Notes: generated by a model from the sequence alone, not told the origin. A stretch of DNA of 64,000 bases from Rhizobium oryziradicis (GCF_001939045.1 NZ_MKIM01000029.1:343-64342), one strand, 5' to 3'; numbered from the stretch's first letter, positions 26,889 to 35,288 are shown. Numbers and translations: made by a program.

Positions 26889-28181
26889 TCAAAACCGTTC
26901 AAGCCGATAGGGTGAAGGATCGATAAGCGGTGTATACCCCATGATCAAATCTGCGGCCAATTGGCCAGCGGCGGGGCCTGTGCCAAAGCCATGCCCTGAG
27001 AAGCCTGATGCCACGGTAAAGCCTTGGATTTTTGCAACTGGCGCAATAACGGGAAGCGAATCCGGGGTAATATCCATCATGCCAGCCCAAACTTCTTGGA
27101 TTTTCGTCTGTTGAAACGCAGGCCAGGCGGCAATCAAATTCTTCATGGCCTCGTCATTGAGGGCCGGAATGGTCGGCGGGTCCATGGTGCGGATATGCTC
27201 AAACGGCGATTTGCTTTTTGGCCCCCACCGGCGTGGCATGGCAATATCGCGCAAGAAATCCTTGCCAAAACTGATGCGAAGCAAATCGCGCTGAGCGCGC
27301 AACATATGCAGATAGCGCATACCAATCAGCAGGTGATCGAGCAGAAGTGGTGCGCCCAGCGCACCACGCTGGGTGATGGTAAAACCGCCATCGGCGCGGC
27401 GGCGGAAAGAGAAATCCGGCCCGCCAACCGCAATCTCGGTTGGCCCTTCCATGGGGGCGGTGCGGATGACCGAGGAGATCAGCGGTAGCGTGGGCAGAGA
27501 AACGCCGAGATTGGCAAGGAATTTTCGCGACCACAGACCGCCTGCCAGCAGCACCTGATCGCAGCGGATTTCACCGCGCTCCGTCACCACACCACTGACC
27601 TTGCCATTTGACGTGCTGAGTGTACGCACCGCACAATTTTCGACAATGACCGCGCCTTTTTTGATGGCAGCATTGGCGATTGCGCTTGGAGCAAGGGTTG
27701 GTTCGGCCCGGCCGTCAGAGGGCGTATAAATGCCCCCTGCCCACTTGCCTTGTCCGCCCGGCACAAGATTATCGATCTCTATTGCACTCAAAAGCTTTGA
27801 ATCAAGCGACAACTGGCTCACCGTTTTCAACCAGCTGCGATGCATATCCATTTCCGCATCTGTTCTGGCCAGATACATGATCCCGGCCTGCCGATAGCCA
27901 ACATCCGCCCCGACCCGCTCCGGCATCTCGGCCCAAAGCTTGTCAGCCGCCAACGACATTGGCACATCCGGCGCAGAGCGCCCCATTTTGCGCACCCAAC
28001 CCAGATTGCGCGAGGATTGCTCACCCGCCACCCTGCCCTTTTCCAGCACCACGACAGGAATGCCGCGCTCGGCCAATGTCAGCGCAGCCGTCAGCCCGAC
28101 AATGCCTGCGCCAATCACAACAACCGTCGTTGATGAAGGAAAGCCGGGAGAGGTTTGCACAGGAGAAATCGTCGGGGCCAT
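26889..28181 (-). CDS. FAD-dependent amine/amino-acid oxidoreductase (DAO family)
   Basis: A 430-residue flavoprotein. The FAD-binding dinucleotide motif VVVIGAGIVGLTAALTLAE lies at about 19-37, followed by VVVLEKG with the ribose-binding Glu; a second conserved block near the C-terminus (GFTVASGFSGHGFGTGPAAG) completes FAD binding. The family includes D-amino-acid dehydrogenases, sarcosine oxidases and amine oxidases, which convert amines to imines that hydrolyse to carbonyl plus ammonia. It is last in a minus-strand operon with an APC permease, an ornithine-cyclodeaminase-like protein and RidA, so oxidation of an imported amine is likely. No Cys for covalent flavin is apparent at the start. 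Confidence 0.85.
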   Translation of the reverse strand: MAPTISPVQTSPGFPSSTTVVVIGAGIVGLTAALTLAERGIPVVVLEKGRVAGEQSSRNLGWVRKMGRSAPDVPMSLAADKLWAEMPERVGADVGYRQAGIMYLARTDAEMDMHRSWLKTVSQLSLDSKLLSAIEIDNLVPGGQGKWAGGIYTPSDGRAEPTLAPSAIANAAIKKGAVIVENCAVRTLSTSNGKVSGVVTERGEIRCDQVLLAGGLWSRKFLANLGVSLPTLPLISSVIRTAPMEGPTEIAVGGPDFSFRRRADGGFTITQRGALGAPLLLDHLLIGMRYLHMLRAQRDLLRISFGKDFLRDIAMPRRWGPKSKSPFEHIRTMDPPTIPALNDEAMKNLIAAWPAFQQTKIQEVWAGMMDITPDSLPVIAPVAKIQGFTVASGFSGHGFGTGPAAGQLAADLIMGYTPLIDPSPYRLERF

Positions 28182-28250
28182 CAGGGGTGTCCTTGCGTGG
28201 TTAGAAAAATGCAGTTAACGCAATGGCTTGGATCATTGCGCCAAAAGAGA

Positions 28251-28673
28251 TCACAGCGAAATCGTACGCTCTTCAACGTCAGCTGAGGATGCGCCCTTAT
28301 AGGCGGTCACCTCGATCTCAACCTTGTAAACGGTGGAGCCGAGTGGCGGGCAGGTCACGGTGCTGGCCGGGTTGATGCCACGGAATTTTTCGCCCACCAG
28401 CGTCATAACCGCCATCGTGTCATCCGGGTCCTGAATGAAAACGCGCGAAGCAACCACATCGGCAAGAGACGAGCCGACTGCGGCAAGGGCCGCCTCAATA
28501 TTGGCAAACACCTGTTTGGCCTGTTCGGTCACATCCTCGGGTATTTCTTTTGTCTGCGGATTGCGACCGGCGGTATTGGAGACAAAAATCCAGTTATCGA
28601 CAGCGACGATACGTGAATAACTTCCATGCTCTTCAAACTTGGAACCCGTTTTGATCTTCACAACCTTGGTCAT
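28251..28673 (-). CDS. RidA/YjgF/UK114-family protein
   Basis: A 140-residue trimer-forming protein. The family pattern is visible (SYSRIVAVDNWIFVSNTAGRNP, EQAKQVFANIEAALAAVGSSLADVVASRVFIQD, PASTVTCPPLGSTVYKVEIEVTAY). The active-site Arg of true RidA, normally in an AR(S/T) context near residue 105, is not evident here: the sequence reads NPASTVTCPPL. It may therefore belong to one of the other Rid subgroups found with amine and aromatic catabolism. In RidA itself the role is hydrolysis of reactive enamine/imine products. That fits its place directly upstream of an imine-forming FAD oxidase. Confidence 0.88.
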   Translation of the reverse strand: MTKVVKIKTGSKFEEHGSYSRIVAVDNWIFVSNTAGRNPQTKEIPEDVTEQAKQVFANIEAALAAVGSSLADVVASRVFIQDPDDTMAVMTLVGEKFRGINPASTVTCPPLGSTVYKVEIEVTAYKGASSADVEERTISL

Positions 28674-28761
28674 TGTATTTCCATTGCTTTTTGAGTGACA
28701 TAAACGGCAAGACGCCTTGCTTGATCAAAGCGCCTTGCGTTGAAGCGGGTTCGCCAAAAGA

Positions 28762-29901
28762 TCAGCGCAAGACAGGCACATCCCAAAGGTTCAATTTGGT
28801 GCCGATGCCGCGTTCAATGGCGTTGCGATACACAATCGTACCCCAGGCCACGTCTTCAACAGGCATGCCGCCCACCGACATGATGATGATCTCATCGTCA
28901 TTTTGGCGGCCCACGGCGTCACCGGAAATGATTTTGCCAATGTCTTCAAGCTGATCGCGGCTCATCGTGCCGTCAGCAATCATGTCCATGAACTTCACGC
29001 CCAAAATGGGCACATGCACATGCGCAGGCTTTGGAAGTTCGTGATACCAGGCATCATAGAGGCCAGTGTTATCGACCACTTTACGAATATCCGGCTGTTC
29101 CATGCCGTCATCAATATCGCAAAGGGCTGGCATGGCCAAAAAGGCACCCGGCTTGACCCAGGCGCGCTGAATCTTGGGATAGGTGGATGGATCACCAACG
29201 GCACCGGAGTTGCAGAAGGTGACGAGGTCGGAATCGCGCACCACCGCTTCAATGCTATCAACAACCTCAACCGTTGTGACCTGCGCGAAGGTTTCAGCCA
29301 GCCAGGAGAGAAAGGCATCAAGGCTCTTTTGGCCGCGACCCTTCACCTTGACCGTATCAATATTGGGGCATGTGGCCATGAAAGCCGCGAGCGTGGTTTT
29401 GGCCATCACGCCCGGACCCAAAATGCCGACAACTTTCGAATCCTTGCGGGCCAGATGCCGCGCGCCGACGCCCGGAATGGCCCCGGTGCGATAGGCCGAC
29501 AAAAGATTGGCCGACATGAAAGCAAGCGGAGCACCCGTGTCGGCGTCATTGAGGCAAAACATCAAAATGGAACGCGGCAAACCCTTTTCGCGGTTTTCAA
29601 TGTTGGAGCCATACCATTTCATACCAGCGCTTTTGAACCGGCCGCCCAGATAGGCGGGCATGGCCATAAAGCGGCGATCGGCAGTGGGCTTTGGCATATC
29701 GGGGAAAGGGGAATTTTCGGGAAAGGAGATCGCAGCACCGTGAGAATCGCTGTTGGGGCCGGCCATGCGATAATCGCCTTGATAAAGCAGGCCGAACATT
29801 TCTTCCATCGCGTCAACACACTGGGGCATGTCTGTCACCCCTGCCCGGATCATGTCCTGCTCGGAGAGGTAGATGAAGTCGATCTTGGTATCATAGCTCA
29901 T
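28762..29901 (-). CDS. ornithine cyclodeaminase/mu-crystallin family protein (tyramine-oxidase-subunit-B-like)
   Basis: A 379-residue NAD(P)-binding protein. The start at 29901 (MSYDTKIDFIYLSEQDMI) is preferred to a longer frame at 29991 on similarity grounds, though its ribosome site is weak. A Rossmann segment VVGILGPGVMAKTTLAAF (about 170-187) and substrate-pocket blocks (MAMPAYLGGRFKSAGMKWYGSN; SAYRTGAIPGVGARHLARKDS) mark the family. It is about 50 residues longer than ornithine cyclodeaminase and recalls proteins annotated as tyramine oxidase subunit B, though that name is from memory. Together with RidA and the FAD oxidase it probably handles an amine or its imine product; ornithine cyclisation is less likely from context. 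Confidence 0.82.
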   Translation of the reverse strand: MSYDTKIDFIYLSEQDMIRAGVTDMPQCVDAMEEMFGLLYQGDYRMAGPNSDSHGAAISFPENSPFPDMPKPTADRRFMAMPAYLGGRFKSAGMKWYGSNIENREKGLPRSILMFCLNDADTGAPLAFMSANLLSAYRTGAIPGVGARHLARKDSKVVGILGPGVMAKTTLAAFMATCPNIDTVKVKGRGQKSLDAFLSWLAETFAQVTTVEVVDSIEAVVRDSDLVTFCNSGAVGDPSTYPKIQRAWVKPGAFLAMPALCDIDDGMEQPDIRKVVDNTGLYDAWYHELPKPAHVHVPILGVKFMDMIADGTMSRDQLEDIGKIISGDAVGRQNDDEIIIMSVGGMPVEDVAWGTIVYRNAIERGIGTKLNLWDVPVLR

Positions 29902-30033
29902 TATAAAAACTCGTGTTGGGTTGCGAGGATTGTGGCCGCCCGAAGTTCCAGTTCGGGCAGAGGATGACGGATGCAAAAATGCCATGTTCAAAGAAGGCCT
30001 GGTTGGCCGGGGTTGCAGCGCAACCCCATGCGC

Positions 30034-31479
30034 TCAAGCTTCAAAAATTTCGCCAAGGGCTGCGTAACGTGCCGGACTGGTTTTCCTGATCGACAGCGCA
30101 TAAAGCACACCGAGGATGCCAACAGCGACGACGATGAAGGGGAAGGAGTCGACGACAATGTTCGACGAGCCCGCCAGAAGATCGAGATTAGAGATGACCA
30201 GAACAATTGCGCCAGCAAGGGCCAAGAGCGCGATTGCGGGAGCAACCGCCGTTCTCAACACGCCGTGGCCTCTGCGGTTGTTGTGGAAGAACATCAAGAT
30301 CGCGATAGAAACCAGTGCCTGCGTGCTCAGAATACTCAGCACAGCAAGCGCTGACATATAAGAAAACACCACCGTGAATGGATCCTGCCCGGTGAGAGCG
30401 AAGGCTGCCAGAACAATGGCTGCAATGGACGACTGCAGCATGCCTGCCACATAGGGAGATCCGTGGATCTCATGGACCTTGCCAAGTACCTTGAAGGCCA
30501 AACCTTCTCTGCCGAGAGCAAAGAAATAGCGGTTCAGCGTGTTGTGGAACGACAGGATGCAGGCAAACAGGCTGGTGATCAGCAAGATATTCATGGCATG
30601 CGCAGCCCATGGGCCAAGCACTTTGGTGGCGGCATCAAAGAACAGCGTGTTCAATGCACCACTGGCAACAGTGCGAATGTTGTCCGGCCCGTAATATTGC
30701 ACAATCGCCCAAGTGGAGAATGCGTAGAAAATGGCAATCAACAGCACCGAGACATAGGTGGCCCGTGGAATAGTGATCTCGGGGCGGTGCGCCTCTTCAC
30801 CAAAAATAGCGGTTGCTTCAAAGCCGATAAACGAGCCGACAACGAAGACCAGTGAGACGCCAATGCCGGGGCTGAACACCGTTTCGGGGGCAAATGAGGT
30901 CACACTGAACCCTTGCGGCCCGCCACCGTGCAGCACAATGCCAATATCCAGCATCAAAAGAATGACCATCTCCGCCAGCATGCAGATGCCGAGAATGGCC
31001 CCTGAAAAGGCAATGTTGCGCTGCCCGGAAAAATGCACGATCAGCAAAAACGAAAAGGACCAAACCCACCACGGCAGATCAACTCCGAGCGCTGCAAACG
31101 CGGTTTGGGTGAAAACGCCGATCATGCCGTAGACGGCAATTTGCACGGAACTGTAGGTCAAAAGCGCCATGAAGGCACCGCCGACACCGGCTGGCTTGCC
31201 AATACCATTGGCGATATAGGTGTAGAATGCGCCTGCACCGCGAACGTGGCGGCCCATTGTGGTGAAGCCGACAGAGAAAACCAGATACAAAAGCCCGGCC
31301 AGAACAAAGGCTCCCGGCACGCCTGGGCCATTGCCAAAGGCAAAGGCGGGTGGCGTGGCGCCAACAACGGCTGTCAGTGGTGCTGCGGCGGCGACAACGA
31401 AAAAGACAATATGCGCAATTCCAATCGAATTGCGCGCCAACTTATCGGAAGGCACAGGTGTGCTCTCTCCAGTTTGCAT
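30034..31479 (-). CDS. APC-family amino acid/amine permease
   Basis: A 481-residue inner-membrane transporter with about 12 membrane helices. It has the APC-family first helix glycines (ATPPAFAFGNGPGVPGAFVLAGLLY) and the conserved GSFIGFEATAIFGEEAHRPEITIPRAT region around helix 6 and its loop. AAAGGGG precedes the start. It leads the operon with the ornithine-cyclodeaminase-like protein, RidA and FAD oxidase, so it should import the amine or amino acid they oxidise. Divergent from the AraC regulator with a shared promoter element (31579-31592). Confidence 0.9.
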   Translation of the reverse strand: MQTGESTPVPSDKLARNSIGIAHIVFFVVAAAAPLTAVVGATPPAFAFGNGPGVPGAFVLAGLLYLVFSVGFTTMGRHVRGAGAFYTYIANGIGKPAGVGGAFMALLTYSSVQIAVYGMIGVFTQTAFAALGVDLPWWVWSFSFLLIVHFSGQRNIAFSGAILGICMLAEMVILLMLDIGIVLHGGGPQGFSVTSFAPETVFSPGIGVSLVFVVGSFIGFEATAIFGEEAHRPEITIPRATYVSVLLIAIFYAFSTWAIVQYYGPDNIRTVASGALNTLFFDAATKVLGPWAAHAMNILLITSLFACILSFHNTLNRYFFALGREGLAFKVLGKVHEIHGSPYVAGMLQSSIAAIVLAAFALTGQDPFTVVFSYMSALAVLSILSTQALVSIAILMFFHNNRRGHGVLRTAVAPAIALLALAGAIVLVISNLDLLAGSSNIVVDSFPFIVVAVGILGVLYALSIRKTSPARYAALGEIFEA

Positions 31480-31578
31480 GTTGAACCCCTTTTATTTTCA
31501 TTTATTGTTGATGAGATTAAACCTCATTTTGGCGCTGGCAGTATTGCAAATCATGTCACGGATTTGATAATATACGTC

Positions 31579-31592
31579 AATATTACCGTAAA
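31579..31592 (-). promoter_or_regulatory. regulon element, copy 1 (reads toward the permease operon)
   Basis: On the minus strand this reads TTTACGGTAATATT, matching 13 of 14 bases of TTTACGGTAATTTT upstream of iacH (40607-40620) and close to the element near 33571. It lies 100 bases before the permease start and six bases before the AraC start codon, so a bound regulator could activate the permease operon and repress the regulator gene. Confidence 0.55.
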
Positions 31593-31597
31593 TTTGG

Positions 31598-32623
31598 ATG
31601 GCACCGATGAATGACATCCTGAAGCCCGCAAGGTCTGTTGCCTTTATCAGGGTTGCTGCGATCAAACCTTTGCTCGAACAATTCGCCTCTCGCCAAAGCA
31701 AAGCGCGCGAGCTGCTGCATAAGCATCGGATCCTGCCATCGGTTCTTGATGACAACTATGCCGTCATTCCCCTCCATCGTTTCGTAGCGTTTTTTGAGGA
31801 TGCGGCCAGCTCTCTCGATGCCCCAGCTTTTGGCGCAAAGTTGGGTGCGACCTTAACACCGGGCGATATCGGCCCGATGGGCGTGCTGGTGTCCTTTTCG
31901 CCCACCATTCGCTCAGCCTTTGAAAACCTTTCGAAATTTGTGAATTCCTTGCAAAATTCGACAACATCCAGCGTCCGACAGGATGGTGACATCCTGATCT
32001 GGAGTTATCGCATCGCCGATGACTCCATTTGGCCACGCCGCCATGATGCCGAATATTCGCTGGCTGCGAGCTGTCAGCTTATCCGCACCAATTTCAAGGT
32101 AAACTGGCAGCCGATGGAAGTGCATTTCGAGCACGAAGCACCAGAGCAGGCCGATGCTATCCGCCGAATTTTCAAGGCCCCGGTTTTGTTCAAACAGTCC
32201 AGCAACCGTATTATTATGAACGTGGAAGAAGCCGATCGGGTCTACCGCACCGAAAACAAAGAGCTGACGCTTATTCTGGAACGGCACATTGGCGATCTGA
32301 TCAACGAAACCAACGTTGGCAACAGCATAACCGCGAAAGTGAAATCGCTCATTGAGCTTTATATCGGTGTGCGCCCCATCACCATTGGTCTGATTGCAGA
32401 AGAACTGGGCCTGAAGCCCAGAACCCTGCAACGACGCCTGGAGGACGAAGGAACCTCAATCCGCATTCTGACACTGGCGTGCCGGCAGGAACTGGCCAGC
32501 AGGCTGCTCTCCACCAGCGCCTCGACCATGTCCGATGTGGCGCAAGCCTTGGGCTATGCCGATGGCGCGGTGTTTTCGAGAGCCTTTAAGGGTTGGGCAG
32601 GTCATCCGCCATCAAAGGCATGA
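31598..32623 (+). CDS. AraC-family regulator with N-terminal arabinose-binding-like domain
   Basis: A 341-residue regulator. An N-terminal ligand domain of the OruR/GbdR-neighbour type (PF12625-like, about 20-200: LLHKHRILPSVLDDNYAVIPLHRFVAFFEDAA) precedes two C-terminal helix-turn-helices (about 245-340: PITIGLIAEELGLKPRTLQRRLEDEG and MSDVAQALGYADGAVFSRAFKGWAGHPPS). The ATG at 31598 has no clear ribosome site; ATG 31607 is an alternative. Divergent from the amine operon and next to the aromatic operons, it is a strong candidate for the regulator of the shared TTWACGGTAATWTT element. Its 3' end overlaps the converging LysR gene by 38 bases. Confidence 0.88.
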   Translation: MAPMNDILKPARSVAFIRVAAIKPLLEQFASRQSKARELLHKHRILPSVLDDNYAVIPLHRFVAFFEDAASSLDAPAFGAKLGATLTPGDIGPMGVLVSFSPTIRSAFENLSKFVNSLQNSTTSSVRQDGDILIWSYRIADDSIWPRRHDAEYSLAASCQLIRTNFKVNWQPMEVHFEHEAPEQADAIRRIFKAPVLFKQSSNRIIMNVEEADRVYRTENKELTLILERHIGDLINETNVGNSITAKVKSLIELYIGVRPITIGLIAEELGLKPRTLQRRLEDEGTSIRILTLACRQELASRLLSTSASTMSDVAQALGYADGAVFSRAFKGWAGHPPSKA

Positions 32624-33554
32624 CCGTGACGGGGCTGGACTGTTCATTCCAGACCCGCTCCAGATCATGCTCGCGAAAATATCGAACCAGCGCATCAATG
32701 AACAGCCGCGTTCGTGCGGGAAGATGGGTGCGGGTTGGAAACGCCACATTCATGATCAGCGGTTGCAGCGTCCACTCCGCCAGAACCGGAACAAGCCGGC
32801 CAGCAATGAGGTCATCCTTGATGATATAGGCCGGCTGAACCAATATTCCCATGCCATTAAGCGCCGATTTGAGCAGCACCTGCCCATCATTGCAGGTCAC
32901 CTCGGCACTGACCGTCACACGTTTTGTCTCGCCATTGCGCGCAAAGGTCAGATGATCCCAATCGTCGGACAAGGTGTATAAAAGCATGGCATGGCGCTCC
33001 AGATCTTCAGGACAGCGCGGCACACCAAAACGGGCCAGATAGTCCGGCGACGCCGCGAGAAGTCTCGGCAGTTCTGCCAATTTGCGAATGGTCACAGAGC
33101 TATCCATCTCCATGCGCCGCGTTCTGATCGCAAGATCAAGGCCATTTTCAATAATATCATAATAGCGGTTTGATACTTGCAGATCGACCCGCACGCGCGG
33201 ATGGTCCTGCTTGAACATCTGGATCACCGGCAACAAATGCAGCAGCGTAAAGGACAGCGAAGCACCAACGCGCAAGGTGCCCAGCGGCTCCGCCGAAACA
33301 AGACTGACGCTGTCTTCCGCGGTCTGAAGGCTCATCAGGATGTCGCGGGCGTTATGTGCAAAGCGCTCGCCTTCAGCCGTCAGCGACAATTGCCGCGTTG
33401 TACGCTGCACCAGCCGCACGCCAAGCCGAGCCTCAAGACTGGTCAGACACCGGCTGACACCCGAAACAGAAAGCCCCAGAATCTCTGCGGCGCGGGTCAG
33501 GCTTGCCTCGTCGGCGATTTTCGTGAAGACCTCAAGCTCTGTGAAACGATCCAT
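32586..33554 (-). CDS. LysR-family regulator
   Basis: A 322-residue LysR protein: N-terminal winged helix (about 1-62: FTELEVFTKIADEASLTRAAEILGLSVSGVSRCLTSLE), linker helix and periplasmic-binding-like effector domain (about 90-295). AGGGGAAG six bases upstream supports the start. It is divergent from the maleylacetate reductase / hydroxyquinol dioxygenase operon, the classical position for a LysR activator of ring-cleavage genes (CatR/ClcR-like), although the sequence looks closer to the CrgA/AaeR-like branch. The C-terminus overlaps the AraC gene tail to tail. Confidence 0.9.
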   Translation of the reverse strand: MDRFTELEVFTKIADEASLTRAAEILGLSVSGVSRCLTSLEARLGVRLVQRTTRQLSLTAEGERFAHNARDILMSLQTAEDSVSLVSAEPLGTLRVGASLSFTLLHLLPVIQMFKQDHPRVRVDLQVSNRYYDIIENGLDLAIRTRRMEMDSSVTIRKLAELPRLLAASPDYLARFGVPRCPEDLERHAMLLYTLSDDWDHLTFARNGETKRVTVSAEVTCNDGQVLLKSALNGMGILVQPAYIIKDDLIAGRLVPVLAEWTLQPLIMNVAFPTRTHLPARTRLFIDALVRYFREHDLERVWNEQSSPVTVMPLMADDLPNP

Positions 33555-33570
33555 GGCTCTTCCCCTTATT

Positions 33571-33588
33571 TTTAACGGTAATTTTCAC
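33571..33588 (+). promoter_or_regulatory. regulon element, copy 2 (reads toward the ring-cleavage operon)
   Basis: TTTAACGGTAATTTTCAC shares the 11-base string ACGGTAATTTT (33575-33585) with the iacH promoter (40610-40620). It lies 17 bases upstream of the LysR start and 247 bases before the plus-strand operon; orientation relative to the plus operon is the same as at iacH. Confidence 0.55.
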
Positions 33589-33648
33589 TTAAATTTGTCA
33601 CATTGCAAGGCCAATCCTTGTCTTTTGCAAATTCCGCAATAATGTTTT

Positions 33649-33679
33649 CCAATTTACGTGATTTATCCTGTAATAAAAC
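33649..33679 (+). promoter_or_regulatory. AT-rich promoter-like element similar to the iacH promoter
   Basis: This 31-base stretch (core AATTTACGTGATTTAT then CTGTAATAAAAC) aligns without gaps to 40603-40633 upstream of iacH with about 22 of 31 positions identical, including the shared AATAAAA end. It lies about 155 bases upstream of the ring-cleavage operon and is probably its promoter region or a weaker second regulator site. Confidence 0.45.
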
Positions 33680-33717
33680 GATGAAAAGGTAATGCAGATG
33701 GTGTGATCATCTTCCAG

Positions 33718-33750
33718 AGCCTGTCAGGTTCAGATTGAACCTGACAGGTT
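33718..33750. repeat. CTGTCAGG hairpin repeat, copy 2 (complete palindrome)
   Basis: CCTGTCAGGTTCA (33720-33732) and TGAACCTGACAGG (33736-33748) form a perfect 13-base-pair stem with loop GAT, extended by a wobble and an A-T pair. The left part is identical to 5789-5809. It sits between a promoter-like element and the first gene of the ring-cleavage operon, not after any gene, so it is a mobile-type palindrome or an RNA leader structure rather than a normal terminator. Confidence 0.6.
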
Positions 33751-33778
33751 CAGATTTCTTTGTTTTCGTTTGTTCTTC

Positions 33779-33815
33779 GGGAAAACCGGATGCCACTTTT
33801 CCCCAACAAACTCTA
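33779..33815 (+). repeat. dispersed repeat GAAAACCGG..CCACTTTT, copy A
   Basis: GGGAAAACCGGATGCCACTT (start) through AAACTCTA (end) matches two other copies at 57127-57161 (inverted) and 59982-60018. Together they give the pattern GRAAAACCGG-TTCCACTTTT-N10-AAACTCTAG. It ends 20 bases before the Dabb gene start and so lies in its mRNA leader. Resembles short interspersed repeats known from rhizobia. Confidence 0.75.
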
Positions 33816-33834
33816 AGCGCCAGCGGAGTTGCGA

Positions 33835-34185
33835 ATGACATCAACCTCGGCCACTTCCTCCCCGATATGCCACATCGTCATGTGGAATGCTGCCGGTGCG
33901 ACACCCGCTGAAAAGGCAGGCAATATCGCAACCATCATGCGCGAATTCCAAGGGCTGAAAGGGAAAATTCCGGGTATGATCAAGCTGGAGGTTGGGGTTG
34001 ATACCAGCCGCATCTCTTATGCGTGTGATGTTGTTCTCGTCACAGAGTTCGAAAGCCAGGCCGCGCTTGATGCCTATGCCACCCATCCGGCCCATCTTGC
34101 GGTGCGCGACCGGCTGGAAGGCTTGCGCATCGCCCGCCATCAGGTGGATTACCCCATGCACAACGCCGAGGTTGAACTGGTATGA
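33835..34185 (+). CDS. Dabb-domain (stress-responsive alpha/beta barrel) protein
   Basis: A 116-residue single-domain protein. Start at 33835 has CGGAG upstream; a TTG six bases earlier is less likely. It has the ferredoxin-like Dabb pattern: IVMWNAAG, GKIPGMIKLEVGVDTS, DVVLVTEFESQAALDAYATHPAHLAVR. Small Dabb proteins are found in polyketide-cyclase and aromatic-degradation operons; function here is unknown. It overlaps the maleylacetate reductase gene by ATGA, so it is coupled to hydroxyquinol breakdown, perhaps as a small cyclase or isomerase acting on an unstable intermediate. Confidence 0.85.
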   Translation: MTSTSATSSPICHIVMWNAAGATPAEKAGNIATIMREFQGLKGKIPGMIKLEVGVDTSRISYACDVVLVTEFESQAALDAYATHPAHLAVRDRLEGLRIARHQVDYPMHNAEVELV

Positions 34186-35255
34186 GCACCCAAAACTTTA
34201 CCTATACCGGCCACCCTGCCCGCGTCATTTTCGGCTTTGGCACCACAACACAATTGCCGGATGAGGTTGAGCGACTTTGCGCGCGCCGCGCACTGATCTT
34301 GTCAACGCCTGCGCAAACGTCGCAAGCGGAGCATTTGGCTGGCTTGCTTGGTGCCACCTGTGTCGGCATCTTCTCTGGTGCTGTCATGCACACGCCTGTT
34401 GATGTGAGCGAGCATGCTGTCAGCCTTGCAAAAGAGGTGGGTGCCGATGTTGTGGTGGGCGTTGGTGGTGGCTCTACCACCGGGCTTGCCAAGGCCATTG
34501 CGCTGCGCACCGATCTTGCGCAAATCATTCTGCCCACCACCTATGCCGGATCAGAAATGACACCGATTCTGGGTGAAACCAGCGATGGTGCCAAGCGCAC
34601 ACAAACCACGCTGAAAGTTCTGCCCGAAGTGGTGATTTATGATGTGGACCAAACACTCGGCCTGCCGCCCGGCATTTCCGGCACCTCCGGCATCAATGCC
34701 ATGGCCCATGCCGTTGAGGCCTTGTACGCCCGCGATAGCAATCCAGTGATTTCCAGCCTCGCGCTGCAAGCCATCAAGGCGCTAGCCGTGGCCTTGCCCA
34801 AAATTGCCAAAGACTCCACCGATCGGGATGCGCGTTTTGATGCGCTCTACGGGGCCTGGCTGTGTGGTATTTGTTTGGGCTCGGTGGGCATGGCGCTGCA
34901 CCACAAGCTGTGTCACACACTCGGCGGCAGTTTTGATCTGCCCCATGCCGAAACCCACACGGTGATCCTGCCCCATGCGCTGGCCTATAATGCCCCGGCA
35001 ATGCCCGAGGTCATGGTGGCACTTGAGGGGGTTTTAGGCCCTGATCCAGCGCTTGCCTTGCAGAAACTTGCGCGCAGCGTGAACGCGCCAACCAGCCTCA
35101 AAGAGATTGGAATGCCTGCTGATGGCGTGGAGCGGGCAGCTTTCATTGCCATGTCCAACAGCTATTGGAACCCACGGGCGCTTGAGATTTCGCAGATTCG
35201 CGATTTGATCGGGCGTGCCTATGAGGGAGCCCCGCCCCTCGCAACAGATCACTGA
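34182..35255 (+). CDS. maleylacetate reductase
   Basis: A 357-residue iron-containing-alcohol-dehydrogenase-type protein. N-terminal nucleotide-binding domain with VGVGGGSTTGLAKAIAL (about 88-104) and the family block PTTYAGSEMTPILGET; C-terminal helical domain with GMALHHKLCHTLGGSFDLPHAETH (about 228-251), which carries the His residues of the active site. These match MacA/TftE/GraC-type maleylacetate reductases, which use NAD(P)H to form 3-oxoadipate. The next gene encodes an intradiol dioxygenase that would provide maleylacetate, so the functional call is strongly supported. Confidence 0.92.
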   Translation: MSTQNFTYTGHPARVIFGFGTTTQLPDEVERLCARRALILSTPAQTSQAEHLAGLLGATCVGIFSGAVMHTPVDVSEHAVSLAKEVGADVVVGVGGGSTTGLAKAIALRTDLAQIILPTTYAGSEMTPILGETSDGAKRTQTTLKVLPEVVIYDVDQTLGLPPGISGTSGINAMAHAVEALYARDSNPVISSLALQAIKALAVALPKIAKDSTDRDARFDALYGAWLCGICLGSVGMALHHKLCHTLGGSFDLPHAETHTVILPHALAYNAPAMPEVMVALEGVLGPDPALALQKLARSVNAPTSLKEIGMPADGVERAAFIAMSNSYWNPRALEISQIRDLIGRAYEGAPPLATDH

Positions 35256-35288
35256 CGAGGAACACGTGAACATCGGGAGGATGACACA

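Noticed and set aside
28762..29901. True ornithine cyclodeaminase
   Set aside because: Longer than the usual enzyme and located with RidA and an amine oxidase, not with arginine or proline genes; family kept, function not assigned.
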